DNA of 54,990 bases from Sphingopyxis sp. LK2115 (GCF_014595975.1 NZ_JABWGQ010000007.1:1-54990), one strand, 5' to 3'; shown: positions 34,910-45,419, numbered from the stretch's first letter. Notes: generated from the letters alone by a model not told the origin. Numbers and translations are program-made.

Positions 34910-37024
34910 TCAGAAAAAGTAGCGCAGCTGCAATCCGTACTGGCGCGGCTCGCCGTAGATGTAGAGCGGAAGAGTAGGGTTCGAGACACCCGTCGCGTCC
35001 GTCCCGATCGTACTATAGCTCACATAGCGCTCGTTGGTGAGATTTCGGCCATAAAGCGCAATTTCCCACGCTTCGCTCGCCGGCTGCCATGCGACACGCC
35101 CATTTATAAGGGTCGTGGCGTTTCCGGAAAAAAGCGGATTGTTGCTGGGCTTGAAAAAGACGCTGTCGCGCCAGGAGATATCGGTCCGTAATGTCAGCAT
35201 TCCGCCGCCCAGGGAGGCCTTATATTCTCCGCCGAGAGTGATGTTCCACTTCGGCGCGTTCGGCAGCCGCTTGCCCTTGAGGCTGGCGCCGACGTCGTCA
35301 AAATAGACATCGTAGCGCGCATCGAGATAAGCGATCGTGGATGTAAGCGTCAGGCGATCGAATGGCCGTGCCATCAGTTCCGCTTCAACGCCCTTGATCG
35401 TCGCCTTGCCGGCGTTGGTGGTACTGGCAACGCCATTATTATACTCGACCACCTGAAGATTGGTGTAATCATAATAGAAGGCCGAAAAATTAGCTCGAAG
35501 CCGGCGATCGAGGAGCGTCGACTTCAGGCCGACTTCGTAGCTCCAGACATACTCCGGGAGGAAAGGCCGCCCGTCTCCCAGCTGGAATCCACCCGATTTG
35601 AACCCGCGGGTTGCCGACGCATAAGCCATGACGTCATCGGCAATGTCGTAATCGATCCCAATTTTCGGAGTCCAGGCGATCCAGGATGATTTGGGCTGAC
35701 CGGCATCGACCTGATTTCCGTTCAGCAGGACACGATATCCGAAATCCTTCTTTTCGTAAGAATATCGGAGCCCTCCGGTCAATCGCAGGCGGTCGATGAG
35801 TTCGTAGCTTGCTTGTCCAAAGAGCGCGAATGCATTCGTCGTATTGTTTTCCGGGATCGCGAGCCGACGACCCGGTTCGATGATCCGTATTTCGTCGTTG
35901 CCCTTTTCATTCAGATAGAATGCTCCGACGATCCAGCGCAGCTTGTCCGCATCGTTGTTGAGAAGTTGGAACTCCTGCGTGAAACTGCGGGAACGTTCGT
36001 AAAATTCGATATCGCGGAGGAAGAGGTCAGTCGAGTCAACGTCGAGCGCCTGGACGACCTTGCTCTTGCGCAACGCCGTGATCGAGCGAAGCGTGACCGG
36101 GCCGCCGTCCCAGTTCATGGTCGAAGACACGCCCCAGGCATCGACATCGTAACGCGGCAGACGGTCGAGTGCGGCCTCTTTGTCGTTGGCCGGGATCGTC
36201 GCACCCGCATCGATGAAGCCTTGCGGATAAAAGGGCCGGACAGACCGCGCGCCGGTCTCGCGATCACGGCTAGCATCCGCCCGCAACACGATCTCAAGAC
36301 GGTCGCTCGCGTCAATCGCAAGCGTCAGTCGTCCAGCGAGATTATCTTCGTTTTGGTATCGCCGTCCCGAGACGACGTCGCGGTAGATGCCGTCACGCTG
36401 GTTGGCAAGCAGAGTGAGGCGGCCTCGGACGCCCGCTCCAAGCGGTCCAGAAATCGTGCCGCTCAGCGAGCGCTTCTCGTAATTTCCGACTGTGAGTCCC
36501 AGCGCGCCAGTCAAATCCTCCGTAGGCATTTTGGAAATGATGTTGAGTGTGCCGCCGGCGGAGTTGCGACCGAAGAGAACGCCTTGCGGTCCGCGCAGGA
36601 CCTCGATGCGTTCGACGTCGAACAAATCCTGATAGCTTGTGGTCGGGCGCGAGATGTAGACGCCGTCATAATGGACTGTCGTGCTGGGGTCGGTCGCAAC
36701 GCCGAACGCCGAGGTGCCAATTCCACGAATATTGATGATCGCCATGGAATCGTTGGTGATCGACACTCCGGGCACGAAAAATTGCAGGTCTTCGACGTTT
36801 GATATGCCCGTTGCCGTAAGCGCCTCGCCGGTCATGGCTGTCACCGAGACGGGAACGGACTGCAGATTTTCCTCGCGCTTCTCGGCCGTTACGATGATCT
36901 CGGCGAGGCCGTCCGACTGGGCTTCCTGAGCCTGCACGGGAAACGCGACCGCCATCGCAATCGCCGCCATCGAGCTTCGCTGCATTGCGCGCTTCGTCGA
37001 CGAATAACAGTATAATTTGTTCAT
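34910..37024 (-). CDS. TonB-dependent outer-membrane receptor (third)
   Basis: Outer-membrane transporter of 704 aa: signal peptide (QRSSMAAIAMAVAFPVQAQ), TonB box region LAEIIVTAEKREENLQSVPVS (about 42-62, the sphingomonad style), plug (about 60-170, IINIRGIG, RGPQGVLFGRNSAGGTLN) and barrel ending in YGLQLRYFF. It stands alone on the minus strand with an ECF-type promoter, site D, 143 bases upstream. The shared promoter type suggests metal-linked control. The ligand is unknown. Confidence 0.92.
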   Translation of the reverse strand: MNKLYCYSSTKRAMQRSSMAAIAMAVAFPVQAQEAQSDGLAEIIVTAEKREENLQSVPVSVTAMTGEALTATGISNVEDLQFFVPGVSITNDSMAIINIRGIGTSAFGVATDPSTTVHYDGVYISRPTTSYQDLFDVERIEVLRGPQGVLFGRNSAGGTLNIISKMPTEDLTGALGLTVGNYEKRSLSGTISGPLGAGVRGRLTLLANQRDGIYRDVVSGRRYQNEDNLAGRLTLAIDASDRLEIVLRADASRDRETGARSVRPFYPQGFIDAGATIPANDKEAALDRLPRYDVDAWGVSSTMNWDGGPVTLRSITALRKSKVVQALDVDSTDLFLRDIEFYERSRSFTQEFQLLNNDADKLRWIVGAFYLNEKGNDEIRIIEPGRRLAIPENNTTNAFALFGQASYELIDRLRLTGGLRYSYEKKDFGYRVLLNGNQVDAGQPKSSWIAWTPKIGIDYDIADDVMAYASATRGFKSGGFQLGDGRPFLPEYVWSYEVGLKSTLLDRRLRANFSAFYYDYTNLQVVEYNNGVASTTNAGKATIKGVEAELMARPFDRLTLTSTIAYLDARYDVYFDDVGASLKGKRLPNAPKWNITLGGEYKASLGGGMLTLRTDISWRDSVFFKPSNNPLFSGNATTLINGRVAWQPASEAWEIALYGRNLTNERYVSYSTIGTDATGVSNPTLPLYIYGEPRQYGLQLRYFF

Positions 37025-37166
37025 TATGCTTCCCCTGTTTCGAAGAGCTGCCCTTTCGCGCAGCCCAAATGAGTTTCGGGGAAGTCGAGGACAAAAATAT
37101 GCATGCCCGGAAACCGCTGCTTACGGCTTCCGGGTTCAAGCACCCAACATCCCCTACTGACATTGA

Positions 37167-37193
37167 ATACGCACCAGAACGACTCATCCCTCA
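37167..37193 (-). promoter_or_regulatory. ECF-sigma-type promoter, site D (TonB receptor 3)
   Basis: TGAGGGA, 14 bases, GCGTAT on the minus strand. The -10-like box is 143 bases before the receptor start, again a long leader as in receptor 1. Confidence 0.7.
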
Positions 37194-37669
37194 AAAATGG
37201 TTCGGGGGACGTAAAACCGACGGAATTGGGCTCCCCGATTTGTTCAGATCGCCAAGATGAAGTTGATCCGGAACGCCCCAAGGCTCCTACGTTCATCCAG
37301 AAGCGGCGCTTTTCGCTCTGCTCCTCATCGGAGCCTTGGTCGGCGCCGTGCACGTGACGCAATCACTCGCCTGACCCTATGGTCAGGTCCTCCTCGTGGA
37401 AGCCTATTTGTTCGCTCTGATGCCGGTCCTAGCCGCGGAGATTCGATGGCGCCTGACCCAGGCACTTCGGACGGCCGTCGCAACTCCGGACGCGGCAGCG
37501 GCGAGACACTGCGGCTGCGATCCGCGCTAGCCTTCAGCTCGATGTCGCAGCCGGAGTTACCATCCCATCGCTTGTAGCCGGGATGCTGGAACCATTTGCG
37601 ACCGATTGACACCAGTTTGAGGGAGGTGAGACGGGCCGTCAGCACCATCCGCCCCCAAGACCAGTCGGG
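37194..37669. other. Gene-free 476 bases
   Basis: No recognisable gene; short frames lack ribosome sites and family features. A perfect CCTGACC/GGTCAGG dyad with a CTAT loop lies at 37370-37387. One broken frame ends in a hydrophobic tail (ALFALLLIGALVGAVHV, about 37310-37373), possibly a degraded membrane gene. This is a junction between the receptor 3 and cus segments. Confidence 0.5.
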
Positions 37670-38068
37670 CTAGATCTGCTCGAACGCCGCTATGATCGGG
37701 CAGTGGAGCGTGTCGGCGGCAGCGCATTGGCGCGACAGGCCCATGAGCGCGCGCCGCGCCACATCGAGTTCGGCGATCGTCTTTTCGATCGCCGCGATGC
37801 GCGCGTCGGCCAGTTCGCGCGCTCGCGCGCGATCGCTCGACGCGTCGAGTTCGAGCAGTTCGGCGATCTCGGTGAGCGTAAATCCCGCTGCCTGTGCCGA
37901 TTTGATGAAGCGCAGACGGCGCAGAACCGCCTCGTCGTAACGCCGGACTCGGCCTTCCGACGGGGCGCTGGCCGACTGAGGCGGAACGGGCAACAGGCCG
38001 CGGCGTTGGTAATAGCGGATCGTCTCGACATTGACGCCGCCCTGCCGGGCAAGCTGGCCGATGGTCAT
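37670..38068 (-). CDS. MerR family regulator, CueR-like Cu/Ag sensor
   Basis: Regulator of 132 aa with an N-terminal MerR HTH (TIGQLARQGGVNVETIRYYQRRGLL), a dimer helix and a metal loop C115-x7-C123-PII, the same form as CueR. The position equal to MerR Cys82 is not a cysteine (LELDASSDRARARELA), as expected for a sensor of monovalent Cu, Ag or Au. It is divergent from the glutaredoxin-MauE gene and the cus genes behind it. ATG 38068 was preferred to a TTG three codons upstream. Confidence 0.8.
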   Translation of the reverse strand: MTIGQLARQGGVNVETIRYYQRRGLLPVPPQSASAPSEGRVRRYDEAVLRRLRFIKSAQAAGFTLTEIAELLELDASSDRARARELADARIAAIEKTIAELDVARRALMGLSRQCAAADTLHCPIIAAFEQI

Positions 38069-38081
38069 GTCACGCAAGGCC

Positions 38082-38112
38082 TTGACTCCGTACTATGGTA
38101 CGGAGCCTATAT
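38082..38112 (+). promoter_or_regulatory. MerR-type promoter before the cus cluster
   Basis: -35 TTGACT (38082-38087), a 19-base spacer, then CTATAT (38107-38112). Inside the spacer is the dyad CTCCGTAC/GTACGGAG (38086-38105, four-base centre). The long spacer with a central dyad is the hallmark of promoters untwisted by MerR activators, here presumably the CueR-like protein. Confidence 0.8.
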
Positions 38113-38148
38113 AGCGGGAAGCGATCGGGAATCAAGAAAGGCGAATCG

Positions 38149-38970
38149 ATGAATATGCAGGTTCAGCGCGCGAACGAAAGCGCGCCAGCGCACACTGGTG
38201 CGGCGGTTTCGGGCAAGCCGCGGGCGACCATCTATCGCATGGTGATGGAGCAGCATATCTGCCCCTATGGCCTGAAGGCGCTGCATCTGTTGCGCAGCCG
38301 CGGCTATGACGTCGAGGATGTCTGGCTGACGACCCGCGAGGAAACCGACGCCTTCAAGGCGAAACATGGCGTCGCGACGACGCCGCAGACCTTCATCGAA
38401 GGCGAGCGGATCGGCGGTCTTGACGATCTGAGGCGCCATCTCGGTCTGAAAGTCCGCGATCCTAAGGCGCTTACCTATAAGCCCGTCATCGCGCTCTTCT
38501 CTATCACCGCGCTGATGGCGCTGGCCGCCAGCCAAGCGGTGTCGGGCACGCCCTTCACAATCCGTGCCGCCGAATGGTTTATCGGGTTCAGCATGGCGTT
38601 GCTTGCCTTCCTCAAGCTCCGCGACATCGAGAGCTTCTCGAGCATGTTCCTGAACTATGACCTGCTCGCCAAGCGGTGGGTGCCCTACGCCACCATCTAT
38701 CCGTTCGCCGAGGCGCTCGCGGGCATCCTGATGATTTCCGGCGCGCTGAGCTGGATTTCGATCCCGGTCGCGCTCTTCATAGGGAGCATCGGCGCCGTCT
38801 CTGTCTTCAAGGCGGTCTATATCGACAAGCGCGAACTTAAATGCGCCTGCGTCGGCGGCGACAGCAATGTGCCGCTGGGCTTCATATCGCTGACCGAGAA
38901 TCTGATGATGATCGCCATGGCGCTGTGGATGCTGCTCGCGCCCGCTGCCATGACGATGGGCCATAATTAA
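38149..38970 (+). CDS. Glutaredoxin-MauE fusion membrane protein
   Basis: Protein of 273 aa. N-terminal glutaredoxin-like domain (about 27-95: HICPYGLKAL with monothiol C38, ATTPQTFIEGERIGG) joined to a MauE/DoxX-type membrane domain (about 105-270, four or five helices) carrying KCACVGG. It probably moves reducing equivalents across the membrane or reduces metal or disulfide targets in the periplasm. First gene under the MerR-type promoter of the cus cluster. The link to Cu/Ag tolerance is from context only. Confidence 0.82.
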   Translation: MNMQVQRANESAPAHTGAAVSGKPRATIYRMVMEQHICPYGLKALHLLRSRGYDVEDVWLTTREETDAFKAKHGVATTPQTFIEGERIGGLDDLRRHLGLKVRDPKALTYKPVIALFSITALMALAASQAVSGTPFTIRAAEWFIGFSMALLAFLKLRDIESFSSMFLNYDLLAKRWVPYATIYPFAEALAGILMISGALSWISIPVALFIGSIGAVSVFKAVYIDKRELKCACVGGDSNVPLGFISLTENLMMIAMALWMLLAPAAMTMGHN

Positions 38971-39073
38971 CCGGGCCCGGTGTAACCGTGAGGGGACCGC
39001 CGGCGAACAGGTCGGCGGGATCTTCCTCCAGTTTCGAATTGACGCCAAGTTTGACAAGGATCATGCTTTTACC

Positions 39074-39436
39074 GTGAAACGCTGGCTCACCTTCCTGCTT
39101 CTTGTCGGAGCCGTCCTCGGCCTCCTGGCACAGGAAGCCGCGTTCGCCTCCGCGCCGGCGATCCCGGCAGCCGCAACTACGACTACCGCGGCGATGAGCG
39201 ACGAATGCGCCGAGATGATGGGAATCGACAAGTCCCAAGATAGCGCACCCTGCAAGGGCCTGACCCTCGATTGCATCGCCAAGATGGGCTGCGCGCTGCC
39301 GCTGGCGGTCGCGGCGCCCGCCGCCTCGCTGGAGGCGGCCGCCTATCGGCCGGCGCCGGTAGACGCGCGGCCTGCCGTTCGCTTGACGGGCCGAATCGTC
39401 GGTCCCGAGCCCGAACCGCCTCTATTCCGCGGCTGA
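39074..39436 (+). CDS. Small secreted Cys/Met protein, function unknown
   Basis: Protein of 120 aa with a signal peptide (RWLTFLLLVGAVLGLLAQEAAFA). DECAEMM, SAPCKGLTLDCIAKMGCAL hold four cysteines and several methionines, and a proline-rich tail follows. No named family recognised. GTG start at 39074. It lies between the glutaredoxin-MauE gene and cusC, so a periplasmic metal-binding role in the cus system is likely but unproven. An ATG is not available near the signal peptide. Confidence 0.6.
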   Translation: MKRWLTFLLLVGAVLGLLAQEAAFASAPAIPAAATTTTAAMSDECAEMMGIDKSQDSAPCKGLTLDCIAKMGCALPLAVAAPAASLEAAAYRPAPVDARPAVRLTGRIVGPEPEPPLFRG

Positions 39437-39447
39437 AACGCGCGATG

Positions 39448-39468
39448 CGCGCCGGTCTCCCCGGCGCG
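39448..39468 (+). other. Intergenic hairpin in the cus operon
   Basis: CGCGCCGG/CCGGCGCG with loop TCTCC, 12 bases after a stop and before the next small gene. It may stabilise or partly terminate the transcript. Confidence 0.4.
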
Positions 39469-39501
39469 TGTCTCCCAGCTTTTCAACCGAGGAATTTCAC
39501 C

Positions 39502-39768
39502 ATGAAGACGATTTTTGTCGTTGCCGCGCTCGCGGCCGCAACCCTTGCCGCTCCCGTGTCCGCGCAGGACGCGAGCGGCGGTCATTATGAATGGCAGACC
39601 CGCCAGGTGCCGGGACCGAACAAGTCCAATATCAACCCGCGCGTTCGCGTGTGGGTCAAAGACGCATCAATGAATATGGCGGCCTGCGACTGCACCATGA
39701 TGAAGACCGACGCAGCGGGCTGCATGCACGACATGCCCGGACATCGCATGTCGCCCTCCAAGGGCTGA
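39502..39768 (+). CDS. Small periplasmic protein with Cys/Met/His tail
   Basis: Protein of 88 aa with signal peptide ending VSAQ (about 21), then HYEWQTRQVPGPNKSNINPRVRVWV and a tail ACDCTMMKTDAAGCMHDMPGHRM. The tail holds C62, C64 and C74 with methionines and histidines, well suited to Cu(I)/Ag(I). No named family recognised; similar proteins occur beside cus genes in sphingomonads as far as I recall. Bounded by hairpins on both sides. Confidence 0.68.
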   Translation: MKTIFVVAALAAATLAAPVSAQDASGGHYEWQTRQVPGPNKSNINPRVRVWVKDASMNMAACDCTMMKTDAAGCMHDMPGHRMSPSKG

Positions 39769-39776
39769 CGGCTTCC

Positions 39777-39802
39777 GTCCCCCGGCCGACGTGCCGGGGG
39801 AC
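39777..39802 (+). other. Intergenic hairpin before cusC
   Basis: Perfect ten-base stem GTCCCCCGGC/GCCGGGGGAC with a six-base loop. It lies eight bases after a stop and 31 bases before the cusC start. It could be an attenuator that lowers cusCBA relative to the small genes. Confidence 0.45.
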
Positions 39803-39832
39803 ATTTCCGCCTGACTCGAAAGAGGGGGACAT

Positions 39833-41062
39833 ATGCGCATATATCTTGCGGCAGTTTTGCTTATCCCGACGCCCGCGGCGCTACATGCCGAGCCGATGAC
39901 GCTCGATACGGCGCTCGACCGCGCGGCATCAGAGGCGCCCGAATTGCAGGGTCGCGAAGCCGGCATCGATGCTGCCCAATCGGCGGCGATCGCCGCCGAC
40001 CGGCTGCCCGACCCGAAACTCAATATCGTCCTGCAGGATTTCCCGGTGACCGGGCCCGACGCGGGCCGGTTCAATCGCGACGACTTCACGATGCAGGTCG
40101 TCGGCGTCAGCCAGGAGTTCCCGAACCCCGCCAAGCGCCGCGCGCGCGCAACGCGTGCGCAGGCCGACATCGGAATCGCCCGCGCCGACGAGGCGGTCAC
40201 CGCGCAGGATATCAGGCTCGCGACCGCGCTTGCCTGGGTCGACCTTTACTACGCCAAGAAGCGTCTCAAGGAACTCGACCTGCTCGATTCTGGTCTTGAA
40301 GACCTTCAAGCGACGGTGACCGCGCGGCTGGCCAGCGGCGCTGCGCGCCCGGCACAGGCGCTTGAACCCGATCAGCTTCGCGCCGCGATCAATGATCGCC
40401 GCAGCGCACTCGCCGCCGAGATTGCCCGCGCCCGCGCGCAGCTCGCGCGCTTTACCGGCGACGCAGCCGCCGACACGCTGGGAGACTTGCCGCCGCAAAT
40501 GATCGACGAGCAAGGATTGCGCTCCGGAATCGACGCCCTGCCAAGGCTGCGCGCGCTCGATGCCCGCGCCCTCGCCGCCGATGCCGAGACCGGTCTCGCC
40601 CGCGCAGACAAGCGCCCCGACTGGAGCGTCAACGCGGCCTATGGGCGGCGCGAGCCCAATTTTGGCGACCTCGTCACGGTTGGCGTCACCGTAGATCTGC
40701 CCTTCTTCTCGAAAAGGCGGCAGGATCCCAAGATCGCCGCGCGCGCCAGCGAGGCGACGCGCGCCCGGCTCGACCGTGAGGCCGCCAAGCGCGACATCGC
40801 GGCGGGGCTCGACGCCGATCTCGCCGATCACCGCATGCATCATGAACAACTCGCCAATGCGCGCACGCGGCTCGTGCCGCTCGCGAAGAAGCGCGCCGAG
40901 CTCGATCTCGCCAGCTACGCCGCCGGAAAGCTCGATCTCGGGACCGCACTCCTGTCGACACTCGCGCTCGCCGAGGCCGAAGTCGATGCGCTCGCTCGCG
41001 AAGCCGAGGTCGCGCGCGACGCGATCCGGATCAACACTATTTATGGGGAGGCAGGTCGATGA
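39833..41062 (+). CDS. cusC: CusC-type outer-membrane efflux protein
   Basis: TolC-family outer-membrane duct of 409 aa with a signal peptide (about 1-19). It has the tandem helical repeat: ALDRAASEAPELQGREAGIDAAQSAAIAADRLPDPKL in the first half and EEPN-type NAAYGRREPNFGDLVTVGVTVDLPFF in the second. It is the outer component of the Cus exporter. Its stop overlaps cusB by four bases. Confidence 0.86.
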   Translation: MRIYLAAVLLIPTPAALHAEPMTLDTALDRAASEAPELQGREAGIDAAQSAAIAADRLPDPKLNIVLQDFPVTGPDAGRFNRDDFTMQVVGVSQEFPNPAKRRARATRAQADIGIARADEAVTAQDIRLATALAWVDLYYAKKRLKELDLLDSGLEDLQATVTARLASGAARPAQALEPDQLRAAINDRRSALAAEIARARAQLARFTGDAAADTLGDLPPQMIDEQGLRSGIDALPRLRALDARALAADAETGLARADKRPDWSVNAAYGRREPNFGDLVTVGVTVDLPFFSKRRQDPKIAARASEATRARLDREAAKRDIAAGLDADLADHRMHHEQLANARTRLVPLAKKRAELDLASYAAGKLDLGTALLSTLALAEAEVDALAREAEVARDAIRINTIYGEAGR

Positions 41063-42288
41063 CCGATGCAACATCAGCGGCGCGTTGGCGCGCCGGAATA
41101 TTGGCCGCGGTGCTGATCGCGGGCGGCAGCGGTTACTGGCTGGGACAGAGCGGTCAGAGCGATGCGCCAAGCGAAGCGGCAGGCAGCGGCGGGCGCAAGA
41201 TCCTCTATTATTATGATCCGATGTTCCCGAACCAGAAATTCGACAAGCCCGGCAAGTCGCCCTTCATGGACATGCAGCTCGAGCCCAAATATGCCGACGA
41301 GGGCAGCGGCGCGGCACCGGGCGTGTCGGTCGATCCTGCCGCGCGGCAGAGCCTCGGCATAAGGGTGGTCGTGGCCGAAATGGGCAGCCTCGCGGCGACC
41401 TTCGACGTCAACGGCAGCATCGATTTCAACCAGCGCGACGTCACGATCGTCCAGGCGCGCTCGGGCGGATTCGTCGAGCGCGTCTATCGCCTCGCGCCCG
41501 GCGACGTCATCGGCGCCGGCACGCCGATCGCCGACCTGCAATTGCCCGAATGGGGCGGCGCGCAGACCGAATATCTGAGCGTCAAGAAACTCGGACGTCC
41601 CGACCTCACTGCGGCGGCGCGGCAGCGGCTGCGGTTGATGGGCATGCCCGAAGGCGTGATTGTCGAAGTCGACCGGACCGGACGCACCGGCGGCCGGATG
41701 ACCGTCCGCGCGCCGATCGGCGGCGTAGTCCAGACGCTGGGCGCGCGTGCGGGCGTGACGCTTGCCGCGGGGCAGACGCTCGCCGAAATCTCGGGGCTCG
41801 GCACGGTGTGGCTCAACGCCGCGCTCCCCGAAGCGCAGGCGGGACTCGTACAGGTCGGCCAGCGCGCGACCGCGACGCTCACCGCCTTTCCCGGCGAAGC
41901 ATTCACCGGCAGGATCATTGCGATCCTGCCCACTGCATCGGCCGACAGCCGGACGCTGACGGTGCGCGTCGAACTCGCCAATCGCGGCGGGCGTCTCCGC
42001 CCCGGCATGTTCGCGGTGGTGGCGCTCGGGGGCGATGCCAAACCGGCGCTGCTGGTGCCGAGCGAAGCGGTGATCCGCACCGGCACGCGCAGCATCGTGA
42101 TGCTCGAGAAGGGCGACGGGCGCTACCATCCCGCCGAAGTGATCACTGGACGCGAAGGTGGTGGCAAGACCGAGATATTGCAGGGGCTCGCTCCCGGCGA
42201 AAAGGTCGTCGCGTCGGGCCAGTTCCTGCTCGATTCCGAGGCGAGCCTGACCGGCCTCACCGTCCGTCCGCTGGAGCCCGCGCAATGA
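41059..42288 (+). CDS. cusB: CusB-type periplasmic adaptor
   Basis: RND adaptor of 409 aa: N-terminal anchor helix, a heavy-metal binding segment [20 protein letters not shown] then MDMQLEPKY (about 50-78) with the methionines known to accept Cu(I), a lipoyl/helical portion and the C-terminal membrane-proximal domain. It links CusA to CusC and takes metal from CusF. Overlaps both neighbours by four bases. Confidence 0.9.
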   Translation: MTDATSAARWRAGILAAVLIAGGSGYWLGQSGQSDAPSEAAGSGGRKILYYYDPMFPNQKFDKPGKSPFMDMQLEPKYADEGSGAAPGVSVDPAARQSLGIRVVVAEMGSLAATFDVNGSIDFNQRDVTIVQARSGGFVERVYRLAPGDVIGAGTPIADLQLPEWGGAQTEYLSVKKLGRPDLTAAARQRLRLMGMPEGVIVEVDRTGRTGGRMTVRAPIGGVVQTLGARAGVTLAAGQTLAEISGLGTVWLNAALPEAQAGLVQVGQRATATLTAFPGEAFTGRIIAILPTASADSRTLTVRVELANRGGRLRPGMFAVVALGGDAKPALLVPSEAVIRTGTRSIVMLEKGDGRYHPAEVITGREGGGKTEILQGLAPGEKVVASGQFLLDSEASLTGLTVRPLEPAQ

Positions 42289-45200
42289 TCGCGAAGATCA
42301 TTCGCGCTTCGGTCGCGGCGCGCGGGCTCGTCGTCGCGGCGGCGCTGATCCTGACCCTGCTCGGGATCGCCGCGGTGCGCACGACGCCGGTCGATGCCCT
42401 GCCCGATCTCTCCGACGTCCAGGTCATCATCCGCACCACCTATGCGGGTCAGGCGCCGCGGATCGTCGAGGATCAGGTCACCTATCCGATCACGACGACA
42501 ATGCTCTCGGTGCCCGGCGCGCGCGTCGTGCGCGGCTACAGCTTCGTCGGCGACAGCTTCGTCTATGTGCTCTTCGACGACGGCACCGATCCCTATTGGG
42601 CGCGCAGCCGCGTGCTCGAATATCTGAGCCAGGTGCAGAGCCGGCTCCCCGACGGCGCGCGGGCGAGCCTCGGCCCCGACGCGACCGGGGTCGGGTGGAT
42701 CTATGAATATGCGCTCGTCGACAAGAGCGGCCGCCACGATCTTGCCGAGCTCCGCAGCCTCCAGGACTGGTTCCTGCGCTTCGAACTGAAGTCAGTGCCG
42801 GGCGTCGCCGAGGTCGCGAGCATCGGCGGCATGGTGCGCCAATATCAGATCATCGTCGATCCGCAGAAGCTTGCCGCCTTCGGCGTGACCGCAACCGACG
42901 TGGCAGACGCCCTCAAGCGCGCAAACCAGGAAAGCGGCGGCGGCAGCCTCGAACTCGCCGAGGCCGAATATATCGTGCGCGCGGGCGGCTATCTGAAATC
43001 GCTCGACGATTTCCGCAGCGTCCCGATCCGCACCGCCGGCGGCGGCATCCCGGTGACGGTCGGCGATGTTGCGACGGTCCAGATCGGCCCCGACACGCGG
43101 CGCGGCATCGCCGAACTCAATGGCGAGGGCGAGGTCGCGGGCGGCGTGATCGTCATGCGCGAGGGCAAGAATGCCCGCGAGGTCATCGACGGCGTGCGCG
43201 CCAAGCTCGCCGAGCTCAAGCGCAGCCTGCCGCCGGGGGTCGAGATCGTCACCACCTACGACCGTTCGGGGCTGATCGATCGTGCGGTCGACAATCTCAC
43301 CTCGAAGCTCGTCGAAGAATTCATCATCGTCGGGCTCGTCTGCGCGCTGTTCCTGTGGCACGCCCGGTCGGCGCTGGTCGCCATCCTGACCCTGCCGCTC
43401 GGCATCCTCATCGCCTTCATCGTCATGCGGCTGCAGGGGCTCAACGCCAATATCCTGTCGCTCGGCGGCATCGCGATCGCGGTCGGCGCGATGGTCGATG
43501 CGGCGGTGGTGATGATCGAAAATGCCCACAAGCATCTCGAACATTGGGAGCGCGATCATCCGGGCGAGGAATTGAAGGGCGCCGAGCGCTGGCGCGTCAT
43601 CACCGATGCCGCCGCCGAGGTCGGCCCGGCGCTGTTCCTCAGCCTTCTCATTATCACCTTCTCCTTCTTGCCGATCTTCACGCTCGAAGGCCAGGAAGGG
43701 CGGCTCTTCGCGCCGCTCGCCTTCACCAAGACCTATGCGATGGCGGCCGCTGCGATCCTCTCGATCACGCTCATCCCGGTGCTGATGGGCTGGCTGATCC
43801 GCGGAAAGATCCCGGCCGAACAGGCCAATCCGGTCAACCGCTGGCTGACCCGCGCCTATCGCCCGGCACTCGACTGGGTGCTCGAACGGCCGAAAAAGGC
43901 GCTCCTCATCGCCGGCCTCGTCTTCGCCACCAGCCTCTGGCCGATGACCCAGATCGGCGGCGAGTTCATGCCGCAGATGCATGAGGGCGATCTCCTCTAC
44001 ATGCCCTCAGCGCTTCCCGGCATCTCAGCAGCGCGGGCGTCGAGCCTGCTCCAGCAGACCGATCGGCTGATCAAGACGGTGCCAGAGGTCGAAAGCGTGT
44101 TCGGCAAGGCGGGCCGCGCCGACAGCGCCACCGACCCCGCGCCGCTCGAGATGTTCGAGACGACGATCCGCTTCAAGCCGAAGGACCAGTGGCGCCCCGG
44201 CATGACCGAGGAGAAATTGATCGAGGAGCTCGACGCGCGGGTCCGGGTCCCTGGGCTCGCCAATTTCTGGATCCCGCCGATCCGCAACCGCATCGACATG
44301 CTCGCGACCGGGATCAAAAGCCCGGTCGGCATCAAGGTCGCGGGCTCGGATCTTGCCGAGATCGACCGCACCGCGAAGCGCATCGAGGGCGTAGTCAGGA
44401 CCGTCCCCGGCGTCGCCTCGGCGCTGGCCGAGCGCCTGACTGGCGGCCGTTATATCGACGTCGACATCGATCGCGCCGCCGCGGGGCGCTATGGTCTCAA
44501 CGTCGCCGACGTGCAGGCGATCGTCGCGGGCGCGATCGGCGGCGAGACGATCGGCCAGACGGTCGAGGGGCTCGCGCGCTATCCGATCAGCGTCCGCTAT
44601 CCACGCGAGATGCGCGACAGCATCGGCGAGCTCGCGGCCCTTCCGATCCTGACGCCGTCGCGCCAGCAGATCACGCTCGGGACGGTGGCGAGCGTCAAGG
44701 TCAGCGACGGGCCGCCGATGCTGCGCAGCGAGAATGGCCGCCCGGTGACCTGGATCTATGTCGACAGCCGCGGCCGCGATTTGCAGGGTCTGGTGCACGA
44801 CATCCAGCGGGCGATCGCGCGCGATGTCGAGCTGCCCCCCGGCGTCAGCATCTCCTACACCGGGCAGTTCGAGTTCCTCGTTCGTGCGACCGAGCGGATG
44901 AAGGTGGTCGTGCCGGTCACGCTCGCGATCATCTTCATCCTGCTCTACCTCACCTTCCGCCGCTGGGACGAGGCGCTGCTCATCATGGCGACCTTGCCCT
45001 TTGCACTCACCGGCGGGCTCTGGCTGCTCTATCTGCTCGGTTACAACCAGTCGGTCGCGAGCGCGGTCGGGTTCATCGCGCTCGCCGGCGTCGCCGCCGA
45101 GTTCGGGGTCGTCATGCTCATCTACCTCAAGCATGCGCTCGCCGATCGCGGCGATGGCGACATATTGGCCGCGGTTCGCGAGGGCGCGCTGCTTCGCGTC

Positions 45201-45419
45201 CGGCCGAAGGCGATGACCGTCGCGGTGATCCTCGCGGGCCTGTTCCCGATCCTCGTCGGGACCGGCACCGGCTCCGAAGTGATGAGCCGCATCGCCGCGC
45301 CGATGATCGGCGGCATGCTGACCGCGCCGCTGCTCTCGATGCTCATCATTCCCGCCGCCTATCTGCTGATGCGCAGGCGCGCGGCCCATCCCGTTCAACC
45401 CGAAGGAGAAATGACATGA
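42285..45419 (+). CDS. cusA: CusA-type Cu(I)/Ag(I) RND pump
   Basis: Inner-membrane proton-driven pump of 1044 aa. Proton relay helix [21 protein letters not shown] is the HME4 (Cu/Ag) form, unlike the czcA gene downstream. [14 protein letters not shown] and several periplasmic methionines fit a methionine relay for Cu(I)/Ag(I). The frame is open far upstream, but the start is fixed by the ATGA overlap with cusB. The stop overlaps the cusF start. Confidence 0.93.
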   Translation: MIAKIIRASVAARGLVVAAALILTLLGIAAVRTTPVDALPDLSDVQVIIRTTYAGQAPRIVEDQVTYPITTTMLSVPGARVVRGYSFVGDSFVYVLFDDGTDPYWARSRVLEYLSQVQSRLPDGARASLGPDATGVGWIYEYALVDKSGRHDLAELRSLQDWFLRFELKSVPGVAEVASIGGMVRQYQIIVDPQKLAAFGVTATDVADALKRANQESGGGSLELAEAEYIVRAGGYLKSLDDFRSVPIRTAGGGIPVTVGDVATVQIGPDTRRGIAELNGEGEVAGGVIVMREGKNAREVIDGVRAKLAELKRSLPPGVEIVTTYDRSGLIDRAVDNLTSKLVEEFIIVGLVCALFLWHARSALVAILTLPLGILIAFIVMRLQGLNANILSLGGIAIAVGAMVDAAVVMIENAHKHLEHWERDHPGEELKGAERWRVITDAAAEVGPALFLSLLIITFSFLPIFTLEGQEGRLFAPLAFTKTYAMAAAAILSITLIPVLMGWLIRGKIPAEQANPVNRWLTRAYRPALDWVLERPKKALLIAGLVFATSLWPMTQIGGEFMPQMHEGDLLYMPSALPGISAARASSLLQQTDRLIKTVPEVESVFGKAGRADSATDPAPLEMFETTIRFKPKDQWRPGMTEEKLIEELDARVRVPGLANFWIPPIRNRIDMLATGIKSPVGIKVAGSDLAEIDRTAKRIEGVVRTVPGVASALAERLTGGRYIDVDIDRAAAGRYGLNVADVQAIVAGAIGGETIGQTVEGLARYPISVRYPREMRDSIGELAALPILTPSRQQITLGTVASVKVSDGPPMLRSENGRPVTWIYVDSRGRDLQGLVHDIQRAIARDVELPPGVSISYTGQFEFLVRATERMKVVVPVTLAIIFILLYLTFRRWDEALLIMATLPFALTGGLWLLYLLGYNQSVASAVGFIALAGVAAEFGVVMLIYLKHALADRGDGDILAAVREGALLRVRPKAMTVAVILAGLFPILVGTGTGSEVMSRIAAPMIGGMLTAPLLSMLIIPAAYLLMRRRAAHPVQPEGEMT

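Noticed and set aside
37670..38068. Mercury regulator merR
   Set aside because: The residue matching MerR Cys82 is not a cysteine, the loop is the CueR type C-x7-CPII, and no merT, merP or merA is present.
38988..38994. TGAGGGG before the small secreted gene at 39074; also TGAGGGA at 37617
   Set aside because: Neither has GCGTAT at the fixed spacing.
41550..42284. Long upstream extension of the cusA frame
   Set aside because: It is the wrong frame of cusB; the ATGA overlap at 42285 and the conserved CusA N-terminus fix the start.
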